Origin: Prorocentrum cordatum
Taxonomy: Eukaryota > Sar > Dinophyceae > Prorocentrales > Prorocentraceae
Assembly (NCBI GenBank): GCA_963575745.1
Contig: CAUYUJ010014194.1
Coordinates: 726,001 to 790,000 of the forward strand
Length of the DNA stretch: 64,000 nt
Reading direction: 5' to 3'
Made by a program: the position numbers and the translations under genes. The notes beneath the pieces are model-generated. The model was not told where the DNA came from and ran no database searches. It saw only the letters and a program-made list of their open reading frames with translations. Shown here in pieces: positions 1-12,815 of this stretch. Positions within the stretch are counted from its first letter, which is position 1. Each line of letters opens with the position of its first letter.

Positions 1-266
1 CCCCCTCCTGACACTGCATGGCTGAAAACCGAACGACGAGCCCCAAGACTCGCAGCGTTCCGCAGACTAGGATGCGGAAAACCTCAAGGGGCCTCGGGTC
101 CGGGAGGAGCCACCGCACAGGAAGGGCAAGGCGAACCGCCCCGCCCTGCAGCTCCTCGGCCCGCCGAGGCGCCGGCCCCCGCGCACTGGCTTTGGCATGC
201 CAGCTGCGAGGCCCGGAGGGCAAACGGTGGTGCGCCGTGTGCAGGTGGATGGAGCGCAAGTCGGAG
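1..266. other. No recognisable gene, GC-rich flank
   Basis: I see no domain, repeat or RNA here. Open frames exist on both strands, but they overlap each other and have the Arg/Pro/Gly-rich composition expected of GC-rich non-coding DNA. Confidence 0.5.
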
Positions 267-271
267 TGCCC

Positions 272-447
272 TGACTACCTACCAGACCACCCCAACCCAA
301 CCCGAAGACCCGAATTTGACCCGAATTTCGGGTTGGGGGGGGTACGGATACCATGTGTTTTTTCAACGTTCCCCGACCCCCCCCCACTGGAAATCGAGGA
401 TAAATTTGGGCCTTCGGGTTGGGTTGGGGTGGTTTGGTGGGTGGTGA
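272..447. mobile_element. MITE-1 copy 1 (inverted-repeat element, 5-bp TSD)
   Basis: This is a 176-bp non-coding element. It starts TGACTACCTACCAGACC and ends in the reverse complement of TCACCACCCACCAAACC; the arms pair for roughly 46 bp with a few mismatches. The 5-bp sequence TGCCC lies directly outside both ends (267-271 and 448-452), as expected for a target-site duplication. The centre holds a second short palindrome around CCCGAATTTCGGG and long C and G runs. It has no coding capacity, so it would have to be mobilised in trans. Two more copies lie at 8065 and 48957. Confidence 0.9.
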
Positions 448-452
448 TGCCC

Positions 453-860
453 TGGCAACATCATGGCGGTGGCGTTTGATCACAGTGGTCGATGGTGACG
501 CCGCAGGCCGAGGGCCGGTTTTTCCGCGAGCTGCCTGTGCTGGCATGCTTGACGTGCGGCGCTACTGGGGCGTGCCGTGCGAGTTCGTTCAGCCGCGAGT
601 GCTCGGCGCCGTCCTCCATGGGGCAAAGCGTGCTGCACAAGCTCGCCGCGGGGATGGCGCCGTTCGGGGAGAACGTCACCGTGTAGGTGCGGATGCTGTG
701 AGTGCATCTTCCGAGGCGCTCGAGTTCGGGAACTCACTGAACGCTTCCGTCAGGCGCCGCTGGGCTGAGGTGCCCGTGGAGCTTCGGCGCGCGGCCGCGG
801 CCGCACGGCTCGGCGGAGCGAACCTTCGCCATCGGCCTCGCGCTTCCGTTCCGGGGAAAC
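453..860. other. GC-rich stretch without recognised gene
   Basis: Several overlapping open frames occur, none with a recognisable motif or a clear preference for one strand. Nothing further is supported. Confidence 0.4.
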
Positions 861-864
861 CAAA

Positions 865-1003
865 CAGCACCGATACCGCTACTCCCCGGGGTATTTCCCG
901 GGCGCGTTCTGACCAGGATGTCGAAGCGAATCCAGCGGTGGCGGCGAGGGCCTCCCACGAGGCCCCGAAAGGCGAAAACGACGCAAAGCCAGCGGTGTGG
1001 GTA
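865..1003 (+). repeat. Dispersed repeat R2, copy a
   Basis: It shares a core with the copies near 8411, 45988, 46747 and 53941: a start like CCGATACCGCTGCTCCCC, then TCTGACCAGGA, a block TCGAAGCGAATCCAGCGG and a GAGGGCCTCCCA block, then an end carrying AGCGGT. In several copies the two ends are near complements (GATACCGCTGC against GCAGCGGTATC), which suggests a small inverted-repeat element. No clean target duplication was found. Confidence 0.7.
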
Positions 1004-1133
1004 AACCTTTTGCCCCTCTGATGCTCCTCCTTCCTACCTCACACTTCCTGCTCCGAGTCCTGTCCACTCGTCCTCCCTACCTGACCCTGCTCACGCAACT
1101 GCCACTCTGCACAATTCAACTCGCGTCCGAAAG

Positions 1134-1190
1134 AAAACACACATATATACATATGTATGTATACGGACATACAAATATACACATATGAAC
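1134..1190. repeat. AT-rich CA/TA microsatellite
   Basis: Alternating ACACATATATAC and ATACGTATG-like dinucleotides form a short AT-rich tract in otherwise GC-rich DNA. Confidence 0.7.
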
Positions 1191-1364
1191 AAACGACCAC
1201 AAACCACGCGGGCCTCCGCCAGCGTCAGGGCGCAGCCCGGGGCAAGCAGGTCCACGCTCCCGCGCTCCCTCCCCCCCATTTCTCCTCCTCCCCTGACAGG
1301 ACGGCGCAGGAAAGCAGGGGGGAGCAGAAGAGCTCGCAGCTCGAACGCGCAGGAGGACTCGAGG

Positions 1365-1545
1365 GGGGGGCGCCCAAGATGGGGGGGGGGTCACAAATCG
1401 TGACCCGAGACACGTGCGCGGACGAGTGCTGGCTAGGAGAGGTGCTGACAACAAAACGGGGGTCCGTGAAATCTTGGAGATCTCATGGCCCGGTCCACGG
1501 TGTCCACCCTCCCCTTGGCCGCCCCCCCAATCCGACCCCCTCCCC
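1365..1545 (+). repeat. Dispersed repeat D1, copy 1
   Basis: This segment is similar to 29385-29545. Shared blocks in order are a G run followed by GCAAATCRTG or CACAAATCGTG, GAGACACKTGCGCGG, GTGAAATCTKGGA, GGTGTCCACSC and CTTGGCCGCCCCC. Function is unknown. Confidence 0.6.
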
Positions 1546-2545
1546 GTCGGACGAGCCGCGCGGGAGGCGATCGCACCTCGCCCTGCCACGCGTGAGGCGG
1601 CGGCCCCCGATCGCAAACCCGAGGCCGCGGCCAAACGCGTCCTTCTGCGGCGGCGACCGGGGCCCGCTCCCGGAGGAGGACGGCGGGGCCGGCGCGGGGT
1701 GGTCGACGGCAGGGTCTGCGCATGGACTCCCGCGATGCGATCCCCAGTCTTTGACGGGGGGATGGCGACACCAATCCGGATGGACAAGAGTTTAGGGCAA
1801 TCCTTGTGTATATACGACCGGGGACGTCCATCCTCGAGAAAGGTGCCTCCGAACAGCACCATGGGGGTGGTATCCCCGAGTTCTCCCCTTTCCTGAGCGG
1901 CATTCATTTTCGGGAGAAGTCGGGGATCGGGGGCGAAAAATCGCGCGCGAAGTCCTGCCTCAAGCCTTCATGGCCTCAGCCGCTTTTCACGAGTCCCCAT
2001 GAAAGCGGCCAGCGCTCGGACCAGGAAAATCGATCATCTGAATGAGTGTTCTTCGGGGAGACGTAAGACCCGGGTGCGGGGGACTTGGGTTGGCCCTTCG
2101 GGGCCAGCATGGTCCCATCACAAATTTGACGCGGCCTTCCGCTGTAGGCATCCCATCGAAACTGGACCGTCAAAGTCCAGGACGCGTTTGTAAAACAAAA
2201 ATCGACAAATCGTGTTCTGGCGCTCTCGAGTCTTGCGTTCCCTCGTGTTCTGTGATGCTCGGATCAGAGAGATCCATCAGTTGGAAAAGGTGTTTTGTTC
2301 GACGGCACGCGCGAGGGGCGGGGGGAGGGGGAACGCATCGTAGAAGGAGGCTGTATCAAAATACTATGCCCGCGCTGTCTGTGAACCAGGGATGTTTCTA
2401 AGAAGCAATTCCCCCTCCCCCTGCCCCCCTGTGCTCGTGGCTGTGTTCTGCGACGCTCGCCTCTCGCGTGCTTCGTAGAGCGTGGCTTCGTGCGCCGACG
2501 CAAGAGGCCACGTACTATTAGTAGAAGGAGTCGTGGAAATCATGC
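1546..2545. other. GC-rich stretch without recognised gene
   Basis: Frames on both strands are open but overlap heavily and carry no motif I recognise. No repeat copy was recognised until the AGT array begins. Confidence 0.4.
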
Positions 2546-3888
<1,343 letters not shown>

Positions 3889-4100
3889 TCCGCCGGCCCC
3901 CTTGTGGGGCCACCAGGCTGTAGGCGCGGGTTCGCAGTTTCCAATACCAGTTGTAGCTTGTAGTTTCCAGTGTTACAGTTCTGCTTGTTGCTGGTTACTG
4001 TAACTAGTTGATTGACCGCGCGAGGGGGGGGAGGCCCAAACAGGATTTTTTAGCACCCCCTGGGCGCGTTGTCTGAATTGCTGGGGGGGCTCGAAATCTA

Positions 4101-4850
4101 CACCCCTCACGCACATCCGCGGGGTCAGGGTCCAAAAACACAGGGGATGTGCCACATTTCTGAAATTCGGTGCCACCCCTCACGCAGATCCGCGGGGTCA
4201 GGGTCCAAAAACACAGGGGATTTGCAACATTTCTGAAATTCGGTGTCACCCCTCACGCAGATCCGCGGGGTCAGGGTCCAAACACACTGGGGGATTTGCC
4301 ACATTTCTGAAATTCGGTGCCACCCCTCACGCACATCCGCGGGGTCAGGGTCCAAAACACAGGTGATTTGCCACATTTCTGAAATTCGGTACCACCCCTC
4401 ACGCACATCCGCGGGGTCAGGGTCCAAAAACACTGGGGGATTTGCCACATTTCTGAAATTCGATGCCACCCCTCACGCAGATCCGCGGGGTCAGGGTCCA
4501 AAAACACATGGGATTTGCCAAATTTCTGAAATTCGATGCCACCCCTCACGCACATCCGCGGGGTCAGGGTCCAAAAACACATGGGATTTGCCACATTTCT
4601 GAAATTCGGTGTCACCCCTCACGCAGATCCGCGGGGTCAGGGTCCAAAAACACAGGGATTTGCCACACTTCTGAAATTCGGTGCCACCCCTCACGCAGAT
4701 CCGCGGGGTCAGGGTCCAAAAACAAATGGGATTTGCCACATTTCTGAAATTCGGTGCCACCCCTCACGCAGATCCGCGGGGTCAGGGTCCAAAAACATAG
4801 GGGATTTGCCACATTTCTGAAATTCGGTGCCACCCCTCACGCACATCCAT
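4101..4850 (+). repeat. 73-bp tandem repeat, ten units plus a partial one
   Basis: Units begin CACCCCTCACGCASATCC at 4101, 4174, 4247, 4321, 4393, 4467, 4541, 4613, 4685, 4758 and 4831, a period of 72-74 bp. Units are highly similar and differ by single substitutions or short indels in an A-run followed by CAYRGGG. The final unit is cut off after the first ~18 bp. Period and full-length conservation indicate a satellite, not a CRISPR array. Confidence 0.95.
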
Positions 4851-5115
4851 CGCAAGGCGTGGTAACCCAAACTGCGAGTACTCCCTCGGCCCTTTAATCC
4901 CAAGGTGTGGTAACCAAGCTCGTAAACCATACACGTCTTACCAATCGCCCTGTGTGGTAACCCCTCTTGTGATCAGTTGGTTTTGCCGATTGCGAATCGG
5001 CCTCGCATGAAGTTCCGATACTGCTGCGCGACAGCGCCAAAACCTCATGACTTAGCTCTTCCATGGCCCATTCTCCGAGAGAGGGGGCCGGCGGCAGGGG
5101 GCGAAGCCCTTACGG
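4851..5115. repeat. Degenerate GTGTGGTAACC repeats and spacer
   Basis: The motif GYGTGGTAACC occurs four times (GCGTGGTAACCC, GTGTGGTAACCA, GTGTGGTAACCC and relatives) in about 120 bp, followed by spacer DNA with no recognised gene. Confidence 0.55.
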
Positions 5116-5192
5116 ATAGTAGTCGTAGTAGCATGCAGTAGTCGCAGTAGTACTAATGGTAGTCGCAATGATAACAGAACTGAGTAGTAGTC

Positions 5193-5245
<53 letters not shown>

Positions 5246-5283
5246 CCAGTAGTAGTAGTCTAGTAGTAGTAGTCTAGTAGTGC

Positions 5284-5344
<61 letters not shown>

Positions 5345-5367
5345 CGTAGTCGTAGTCGTAGTCGTAA

Positions 5368-5442
<75 letters not shown>

Positions 5443-5528
5443 TTGCAGTAGCAATATTCGAAATAGTACTAATGGTAGTCGCAATGATGATAGAAATTGT
5501 AGTCGTAACAATAGTACTAGTAGTCGTC

Positions 5529-5601
<73 letters not shown>

Positions 5602-5602
5602 C

Positions 5603-5663
<61 letters not shown>

Positions 5664-5693
5664 AAAGTAGTAGTAGTAGTCGTGTAGTAGTAA

Positions 5694-5738
<45 letters not shown>

Positions 5739-5739
5739 C

Positions 5740-5791
<52 letters not shown>

Positions 5792-5795
5792 TTAT

Positions 5796-5845
<50 letters not shown>

Positions 5846-5895
5846 AAAGTAGTATAGTAGTACTAGTAGTACTAGTAGTATCCGTAGTTGTAATA
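5116..5895 (+). repeat. Second (AGT)n microsatellite array
   Basis: AGT/GTA triplets resume on the same strand as the first array, with CGT-type and CAGT interruptions. A ~25-bp sub-motif including ACTAATGGTAGTCGCAATGA appears near 5151 and again near 5468, so part of the array was probably duplicated as a block. Confidence 0.96.
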
Positions 5896-6480
5896 CCTCG
5901 GAGGCTCCCGTGGGCCGACCCAGCCATCGACGCGCCCTCGCGCTGGGCCCGGAGGACGGCCGTCGCCTGCGGGGCATCCCGCGCCCCCCGGGGGGCGCCC
6001 ATGCCTGCGCCGGCGGGGCGGGCGGGGCGGGCGGCTCGAGCCGCGGGCGCCGACGACGAAGGCCGACGAAGACGACGACGACGACGACGAGGACGACGAG
6101 GAAGACGACGGCCGACGGCCGACGACGCCCCAACGACAAGGCCGACGGCCGACGTCCGACCATGCCTGCGCCGGAGGGGCGGCCGCGGCGGACGGCTCGA
6201 GCAGCGGGCGCGGGCGGGAGCCCTAAAGTACAAGGTCCAGGGGGACACAAAGAAGTGCACAGAGGATCCAGGATGCCCCGTATTTTTAAAAGGTTGCGTG
6301 GATGCTTGTCTTCCAACCCACTTCCCAGATTTACCCAGGCTTTCCACGTAATCGACGTGTATTCAACTTGTGCCTGCGACCACGCTTCCCTCTTGACCAA
6401 GTGCGGGCCATGCAGAACACAGACTACCCGAGCGAACCACCCTAATATGGAGGAACAAGAACTGGCGTTCAAATATAAAC
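5896..6480. other. GC-rich spacer with a short GAC tract
   Basis: A (GAC)n-like tract lies at about 6050-6130. The motif AAGTGCGGGC followed by AACACAGACT at 6398 recurs at 6590 and 6928, so this spacer belongs to a dispersed or tandemly repeated segment. No gene is supported. Confidence 0.5.
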
Positions 6481-6566
6481 TGTCGGATCTCCGCGCGGAT
6501 TTCGCGAGCGGGGCCTAGGTTCCAGCGCCGATGCATAACATCCGCGCGGACCTCAAGGAATTGATG
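6481..6566. mobile_element. Hairpin element H, short copy 1
   Basis: The left part contains TCTCCGCGCGGATTTCGCGAG. The right part contains CCAGCGCCGAT followed by ATCCGCGCGGACCTCAAGG. The two arms are partly complementary and match the ends of other H copies (22.3, 23.1, 24.3, 28.1 and 60.0 kb). The internal region is very short, so this looks like a deletion derivative. Confidence 0.6.
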
Positions 6567-8059
6567 TGCATGCAGTTTTTCTTCTTAGACTCAAGTGCGG
6601 GCGACGCAAAACACAGACTAATTACCCCACCAGAGCACCCTTGTAGCAGTGAGGGTGAAGAGGCGGGTCGAGGAGCAGGAGGATCGTTTTTGACTTTCCG
6701 GCGATAGCCCGGGTCATCCGCGGGGAGGGGTGGGGGGGGGCGGCCGATATCCAAACCGGCTCGCTCTGGGCAGCCCCGCGCAGCCCCGCGCATGCCCGCG
6801 CGCACCAGTGCTGCGCACCCCCTTCGGACCTGCGCAACAGACAAGGTCAGGCTGTCTGGGAGGACAGGGGGGGGGGGCCGACGATAACCCGGCTTATTGC
6901 CAAACATTTTAAGAACCAGTCTCAAGCCCTCAAATGCGGGCGACACTGAACACAGACTTGTGGCGTCCAAAACCTGGATAGCGGCGCAGTGCAAAGCGCG
7001 CGAAAAGCCTGTGGGAGACGCTGACAGGGACGCTTGACAGGATGTGTGCAAGCTCGAAACAGGAGCTTCGCAGGAGCCCAGGAAGAGCTTCGAGGGAGCT
7101 GCAGAAAAGGCTTGCGCCAAACGTACTGGGAACGAGATGGAAAACGCTTCAGGGACACCCTCTTGACTCTCCGAGGGCAATCCGGGAATTACCCCAGCAA
7201 AGTACCCTAACGGCAGTGAGGCGGAAGAGGCGGGTCGACGAGCAGGAGGTCGGCTTGTGAAGGCCTGCGCTCCAACACATGTTCACTTGAGGACTCTCAG
7301 GAATGATGTAGCCGAGACCGGGGTGAGAGCAGGGCCATGTGCACCTTACCTGTCGGTCGGAAGAAGTGGGGACATGAAGTAGGGAGGCGCTGAAGTAGGT
7401 TGGGCGTCCGCCCGCCCCCTGAAGAGGAGGGAAGAGGGAACACCGCTCGACTCTTGAAGTCGAAGTATAGGAAGGCGCCTTGATATGCATTGGCGCTTGA
7501 GCATCCAAACGTACCTACGTTCAACGACCGGCGTGTAATGCGATGCTGCACCAGGGATCGGGGCTGTTCAGAACAAAAGTGCACACACTATGAGGAAGCC
7601 TCGGGCGAAACCGCTGCCAGGCGGCTGCCAGACCAGGCGGTCTCGGGCTCGCCCCCCCCGCCCGTGGGAGACTCTTCCATGGTCCTTCCTCACTGCTACC
7701 GTAGAAGCCTCCAGCGAAACACTGTTCGGGAAAATCGCGGCGGCCAACTCATCGCCGTACAGCAGGATCAAGGACAGAAGAACACTCCAAGAACACGAGA
7801 CCTTCCGCAGGCCCAAACCGAAGAGCTTTCGAGGGCACCCTCCCCCAAGATGCACCAAGGACCATCCAACAAACACGAGGAACATCAGGGCACCCTCCCC
7901 GAACCGACCTCGGTCCGACCGTGCTCTGCCGCCATAGGAGGCCGCTCTCCTCGACCCGGGGGGGCCGTCCGGGAGAGACCGGCTCAGGCTGGGCGTCGGG
8001 CCTGCAGGGCAGGGGTCGAAGCCCCGGGGGGCCAGCCTTCACCCCCCAGAGTGCAGCGC
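6567..8059. repeat. Mosaic of dispersed repeat fragments
   Basis: Several blocks recur elsewhere. TTACCCCAGCAAAGTACCCTA at 7190 matches 18434. GAGAGCAGGGCCATGTGCACC near 7329 matches 18486. GGTCTCGGGCTC plus a C run near 7640 matches 18617. GAACATCAGGGCACCCTCCCC at 7879 matches 60480. CATGCCCGCGCGC near 6790 matches 62757. No intact gene is supported. Confidence 0.55.
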
Positions 8060-8064
8060 CGCAT

Positions 8065-8240
8065 TGACTACCTACCAAACCACCCCAACCCAACCCGAAG
8101 ACCCGAATTTGACCCGAATTTCGGGTTGGGGGGGGTACGGGTTCCATGTGTTTTTTCGACGTTCCCCGACCCCCCCCCACTGGAAATGGAAGGCAAATTG
8201 AGGCCTTCGGGTTGGGTTGGGGTGGTCTGGTAGGTGGTGA
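8065..8240. mobile_element. MITE-1 copy 2 (5-bp TSD CGCAT)
   Basis: This 176-bp element has the same terminal arms as copy 1. The left end reads TGACTACCTACCAAACCACC and the right end complements TCACCACCTACCAGACCACC. CGCAT occurs immediately outside each end (8060-8064 and 8241-8245), a perfect 5-bp target duplication. It is the same length as copy 1 and differs from it by scattered substitutions, so the two are independent insertions of one family. Confidence 0.93.
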
Positions 8241-8410
8241 CGCATGGGGAGGGCAGTACGCTGGAGCCAGAACTGGCCAGGGCAGCTTCTGGGCATCACG
8301 AGGTGGAGTGTCCTCGGGCCCCCATCGAGCGCTCGGCATCGAGTACGGTGACCGAGCGGTTCTCAAAGGGGCAGCGGGAACACGGCAACCACAACCCTGG
8401 GCGCCCAGAA

Positions 8411-8555
8411 GATACCGATGCCGCTGCTCCCCGACTTCTCCTTGGGGTGCGTTCTCACCACGATCTCGAAGCGACTTCAGCTCAAACGACGAGGGCCTCC
8501 CAGGAGGCCCCAAGACCCAAGAGGCGAAAACAAGGGAGGATGAGCGGCATTCGTA
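8411..8555 (+). repeat. Dispersed repeat R2, copy b
   Basis: It starts GATACCGATGCCGCTGCTCCCC-like and ends AGCGGCATTCGTAC. The termini are near complements (ATACCGATGCCGCT against AGCGGCATTCGTAC). The internal GAGGGCCTCCCAGGAGGCCC block and the GAGGCGAAAAC block match the other copies. Confidence 0.7.
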
Positions 8556-9439
8556 CCTACACCCTGCGAAATGCTTAAGAAATCATGGGTTAAGAAATTC
8601 ATAGTCTCAGAACTTGAATAAAATCCCCCAAAATCTATTCAAATCTTAGGATTTACATTGAAACATTAAGAATAATCGAGACTCTGGCCGAACATTTAAG
8701 TTTTCTTAAGCATCGCCTAAGGTGTACTCCTCCTTTGAACAATGGAAACATTCTAATACATTTCGGCCTCTCGGGGCCCTTGCCGGGCCGCGGGGCCGTG
8801 AAAACCAGCTCGGTTGCAGAAAAGATGGGCGGGGTCGGGCCGAGCCGGCCAGGCACCGTGCGCAAAGACAGGCCAGGGGCACAGGCGGAGCTCGGCCGTG
8901 GAGGACTGGATGCAGGGGAGGCGGGGAGCAGGATTGGCGTGCCCACATAAAGCGTGCGCGCCCAATCAGGCATATGAAAACGCCCCCCCCGCTCCCCCGT
9001 GTGAGAGGCCGGCCTCGTAGTACGAGCGTTCGCGCAGTGCGTGCTGTCGAAACCAGCGTGGATTCATGTGCTTGTACGTCCCTCTGTCGCTCCTGAACCC
9101 TGTAGCCTTGAGGGGAGGTTCGGGCAGTGCCAAGGAATGGTCCCCACGAGGGGACGTCGCCACCTGCTCCTGGAGATCGAAGATCGAGGGGGAGGGAGGA
9201 TCGAGGGTCGAGGAGGTTTGAGCGTTCAAAGGGAGACCCTGAGGGGTCCGGGAGCCCATGCCCTGGAGGTGGTGGCCTGGCTGGTCGCGCCCCCCCCCTT
9301 TGGCATTAGTTATCTGAAGTATGAAAAGGGATCGGAGGGATAACGGCGCAAGAAGGCAAGGAGCCTCTCGCCGTCCTATGACCTCGGCGCTGGTCTCTTG
9401 CACCGCGTGATTTGCTCAATCGCCGTTTTCCGAGTGCGG
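8556..9439. other. No recognised gene
   Basis: About 8580-8760 is less GC-rich than its surroundings. The rest is GC-rich with overlapping open frames on both strands. I recognise no motif. Confidence 0.4.
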
Positions 9440-9540
9440 AGATCGTTCGATATAGGCCGGCTCCGAGCCACTGCTGGCGTTCATTCTCGAACGCCCGCGT
9501 TGGGGTCGCCGCCGCGTCAACGCAGTACGGGCCATGTCCT
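9440..9540 (+). repeat. Dispersed repeat shared with 18.04 kb, copy 1
   Basis: GATCGTTCGATAT, GGCGTTCATTCTCGAACGCC and CGCGTTGGGGTCGCCGCCG are matched in the same order at 18044-18125. Confidence 0.6.
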
Positions 9541-11280
9541 CTCCCGAGACAGCTCCACTTTCCGAAACGAGGCGCCTGGCGCATGATCTGTGCGGCGCGC
9601 ACCTCGTTCGCGCTGCCGCTGATGGACTCGATCTCCTCAAAGAGCTCATGGCCTGGGGCAACATCAACCAGCAAGGAAAGGCTGCCCACGCACTTCAAGA
9701 CACGCCAACCATCCGCCACACCGATCCTGGCTGGGCCGATCCTGGGCCCAAGATCCGTGCCTGCGCCTCAATGGCCGGCAAAAGATCCCGGCATCCAGCG
9801 GCTTGATCTTTTCAATGTGAAGTCCCCGGAAGTCCAGAAACGTTCCCCAAGACCAGTTTTACAGTAAGAGCCGTTGTTTCATCGACGGTCCTAGCGCACA
9901 GCGAGGGCTAAAACGTCCGCATTGAATTTGGAATATTTTGGATTTTGGAGGTCTGGGACAAGCGCTTACACCGATCCTGGGGCCAGGACGGGTGCAACCA
10001 GAATCGGTGAGGAGATAGCAAACGCCCCCCGGGCATCGGGGAGGGCTCGTGTAGCCTCGTCTTTATCAGGGGGGTGTAATGACTGAGAAAAGACACTAAA
10101 ATCTGCCCGACTGTGATCGAAACCGGTGGCCGAATTGCCCCAATGCGTTTCCGGTAACAACTTAAAGGGGCGCGCCACGGGATGCCCAAAGGTGGGGGGG
10201 AGACCCGGGACCACCCGCGGTTCTCCTGGCCCGTCGTGCGGATCCCCCTCTCCATCCCTTCTCCCCGTCCGTTGTCCCAGACGCCCCCCTTTTTCCAAAC
10301 GAAGGGGGTGTTTGCCCCCCCCCCCCCCCCCTTGGATTCGCAAATCAAATCAGACCCCATGTCCCCTCTTTTGCTCACGCCGCTTCCTTGGGCCTGGAAC
10401 CTTGTCCCTACCACCTGACAGCCGAAACACTTACACACTGACCCGAGCACCCTTCCCTCCAAGTCTCTGGTCTTAAGTGATATAGCCCTTTTCACCGCCC
10501 TCCTGCGTGTCACCAACCGACTCATGGCCGCAATTTGTTTGTTGTGATCCCATGCAACATCTTGGACGCGGTGCGTATCGGCTGATGGTAAGTTCGATTC
10601 ACCGTGAGTTCCATCCTATGTGGGAATATAATAACGTGCGCGCTTCTTGGTCTCCACAACTACCCAACCGCCCACATCCCTGGCAACAGGAATAACATAT
10701 TGTAGACACCGGTTGGCCTACACATCGGCCGAACACCCACCGCACACTGCCACAACAAAAACCGGGTGCACTTCTACAGATATGTTACAACCGTCTGGCT
10801 GTCACGACCTTTGGCGGACAAGCAATGTGGCGGACATCGGATATCCTGCACACCCATCCATCACTCACGATCCTTTAACACATACAATTTGGTGGACACC
10901 GGCTGATCTTCACGTCGCCCTCCCAGGTCTTCCAAGTGTCCCCACGCGCTCCCAAACGCTCCAATGTTCGTCGTCACCACAAGCAGCAGCAGCATCCGCC
11001 TCCGAATCTTCACCATTTCACCGTCCTCGTCGCCGCAGGAGGCGTCAACTTGCAGATTAATCAGATCACGTTGACACGTTCAAGTGGTTGAGAAGTTTGG
11101 CCGTGTGGGAAGGGATTTTAGAAAGACCGAGGCACGCCGGAAGATCGCCCCGCGACGGCATAGGAGTGCTCAGACGGTGAAGCGGGTACAAGGCCGAATT
11201 GACGCGATAAGAGAATCGGTCGATCTTACGGGAAACTATTCGTGCGGGGAGAATGATCCGTGCAAACATTAGGCGGCCCT
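9541..11280. other. No recognised gene; short CCGATCCTGG motifs
   Basis: ACACCGATCCTGG occurs near 9717 and 9968, the latter followed by a partial complement (AATCGGTG), resembling the palindromic element at 49.73 kb. From 10640 to 11060 a loosely repeated GTGGACACCGG motif keeps one frame open. I recognise no domain. Confidence 0.4.
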
Positions 11281-11712
11281 GGCACAGTAACCCTAATACG
11301 CCAACACTATACAACAACCCCCACCATAAGCCTAAAACCCAAGCACTAAAGCCATACGGTCCCAATCCTACCACCCAAACATTTCAAACCTAACACCCTA
11401 CTCCTGACACTCGAACCTTTGCGACCTAATCACCCTAACCCGAACACCCAAGCCCTGACACCTACCGCCCTAACACTAATACCCGAACTGAACCCTAACA
11501 CCGTGAACCGAACACCGTAACCATAACACCCCCCAACACCCTAACGCCCTAACCCACCCACCCTAAGCCTGACACCCTAACCCTAACACCCGATGCCTGA
11601 CACCCCAACCCAAACCCCAATACCCTAGCACAACAGCCTTAAGACTCCACCGCTAACATTACCACCCTAACAACGCCCTTACACCCTCACTAAGCCTAGC
11701 ACCCGATTAACA
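11281..11712. repeat. Degenerate telomere-like repeats (CCCTAACAC type), left block
   Basis: Many CCCTAA, CCCTAACACC and related heptamer to decamer motifs follow one another with frequent substitutions. Pure telomeric runs are absent, so this is an interstitial or subtelomere-type tract, not a chromosome end. Confidence 0.8.
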
Positions 11713-11875
11713 AGGGGCACGCGTGCCAAGGATCATACAAGGACGATGTGGGTCCATGGGAGATGGAGAAAACCAGGGATCGCGAGGGAGGCAATCCTTG
11801 GCAGACGCCGCAATTGCTGCGACACGTTGGCAAGGGACAGATTCGAAGACGGGAAGGGGCGGCTAGAAGCATGTC
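11713..11875. other. Spacer between telomere-like tract and satellite
   Basis: This short non-repetitive stretch has no recognised function. Confidence 0.4.
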
Positions 11876-12815
11876 AGTTTGGGTCGGAATAAGGGGAGGG
11901 GGGGGGAGGGGGGCGCAGGGGGGGAGGGGGGGCACGTCGGTCGGAATAAGGGGAGGGGGGCGCAGGGGGGAGCGGGGGGGGGGCCCACGGTCGGTCGGAA
12001 TAAGGGGAAGGGGGCGCAGGGGGGGAGGGGGGGGGGGGCCCACGGTCGGTCGGAATAAGGGGAGGGGGGCGCAGGGGGGGAAGGGGGGGGGGGGGGGGCG
12101 CGGTCGGTCGGAATAAAGAGAAGGGTGCGCAGGGGGAGAGCGGGGGGTGGGCCCATGGTCGGTCGGAATAAAGGGAGGGGGGCGCAGGGGAGGAGCGGGG
12201 GGGGAGGGCCCACGGTCGGTCGGAATAAGGGGAGGGGGACGCAAGGGGGGAAAAGGGGGGTGGCCACGGTCGGTCGGAATAAGAGGAGGGGGGCGCAGGG
12301 AGGAGCGGGGGGGGGGCCACGGTCGGTCGGAATAAGGAGAGGGGGGGCAGGGGGGGAGCGGGGGGGGGCCCACGGTCGGTCGGAATAAAGGGAGGGGGGC
12401 GCAGGGGAGGAGCGGGGGGGGTGGCCCACGGTCGGTCGGAATAAGGGGACGGGGGCGCAGGGGGGGAGCGGTGGGGGGGCCACGGTCGGTCAGAATAAGG
12501 GGAGAGGGGCGCAGAAGAGGAGCGGGGGGAGTGGCCCACGGTCGGGCGGAAGAAGGGGACGGGGGCGCAAAGGGGGAGCGGGGGGGGGCCCACGGTCGGT
12601 CGGAATAAGCGGAGGGGGGCGCAAGGGGGGAGCGGAGGGGGTGGCCCACGGTCGGTCGGAATAAGGGGAGGGGGGCGCAAGGAGGGAGCGGGGGGGGTGG
12701 CCCACGGTCGGTCGGAATAATGGGAAGGGGGCGCAGGGGAGAAGCGGGGGGGGTGGCCCACGGTCGGTCGGAATAAGGGGAGGGGGGCGCAGGGGGGGAG
12801 GGGGAGGGGCCAGCA
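11876..12815 (+). repeat. GC-rich satellite A, about 17 units of 53-60 bp
   Basis: The unit is CACGGTCGGTCGGAATAAGG followed by GGAGGGGGGCGCAGGGG and a long G-rich tract ending GGCCCA. The GGTCGGAATAA core recurs about every 55 bp with little variation, while the G-tract lengths vary. The long Pro/Arg open frames across it are repeat artefacts. The G-runs could form quadruplexes (inference). Confidence 0.95.

Noticed and set aside
4101-4850. Possible CRISPR-like array
   Set aside because: The whole 73-bp period is conserved, with no variable spacers, so it is a tandem satellite.
11281-11712. True telomere at a chromosome end
   Set aside because: The repeats are degenerate and ordinary sequence continues on both sides.
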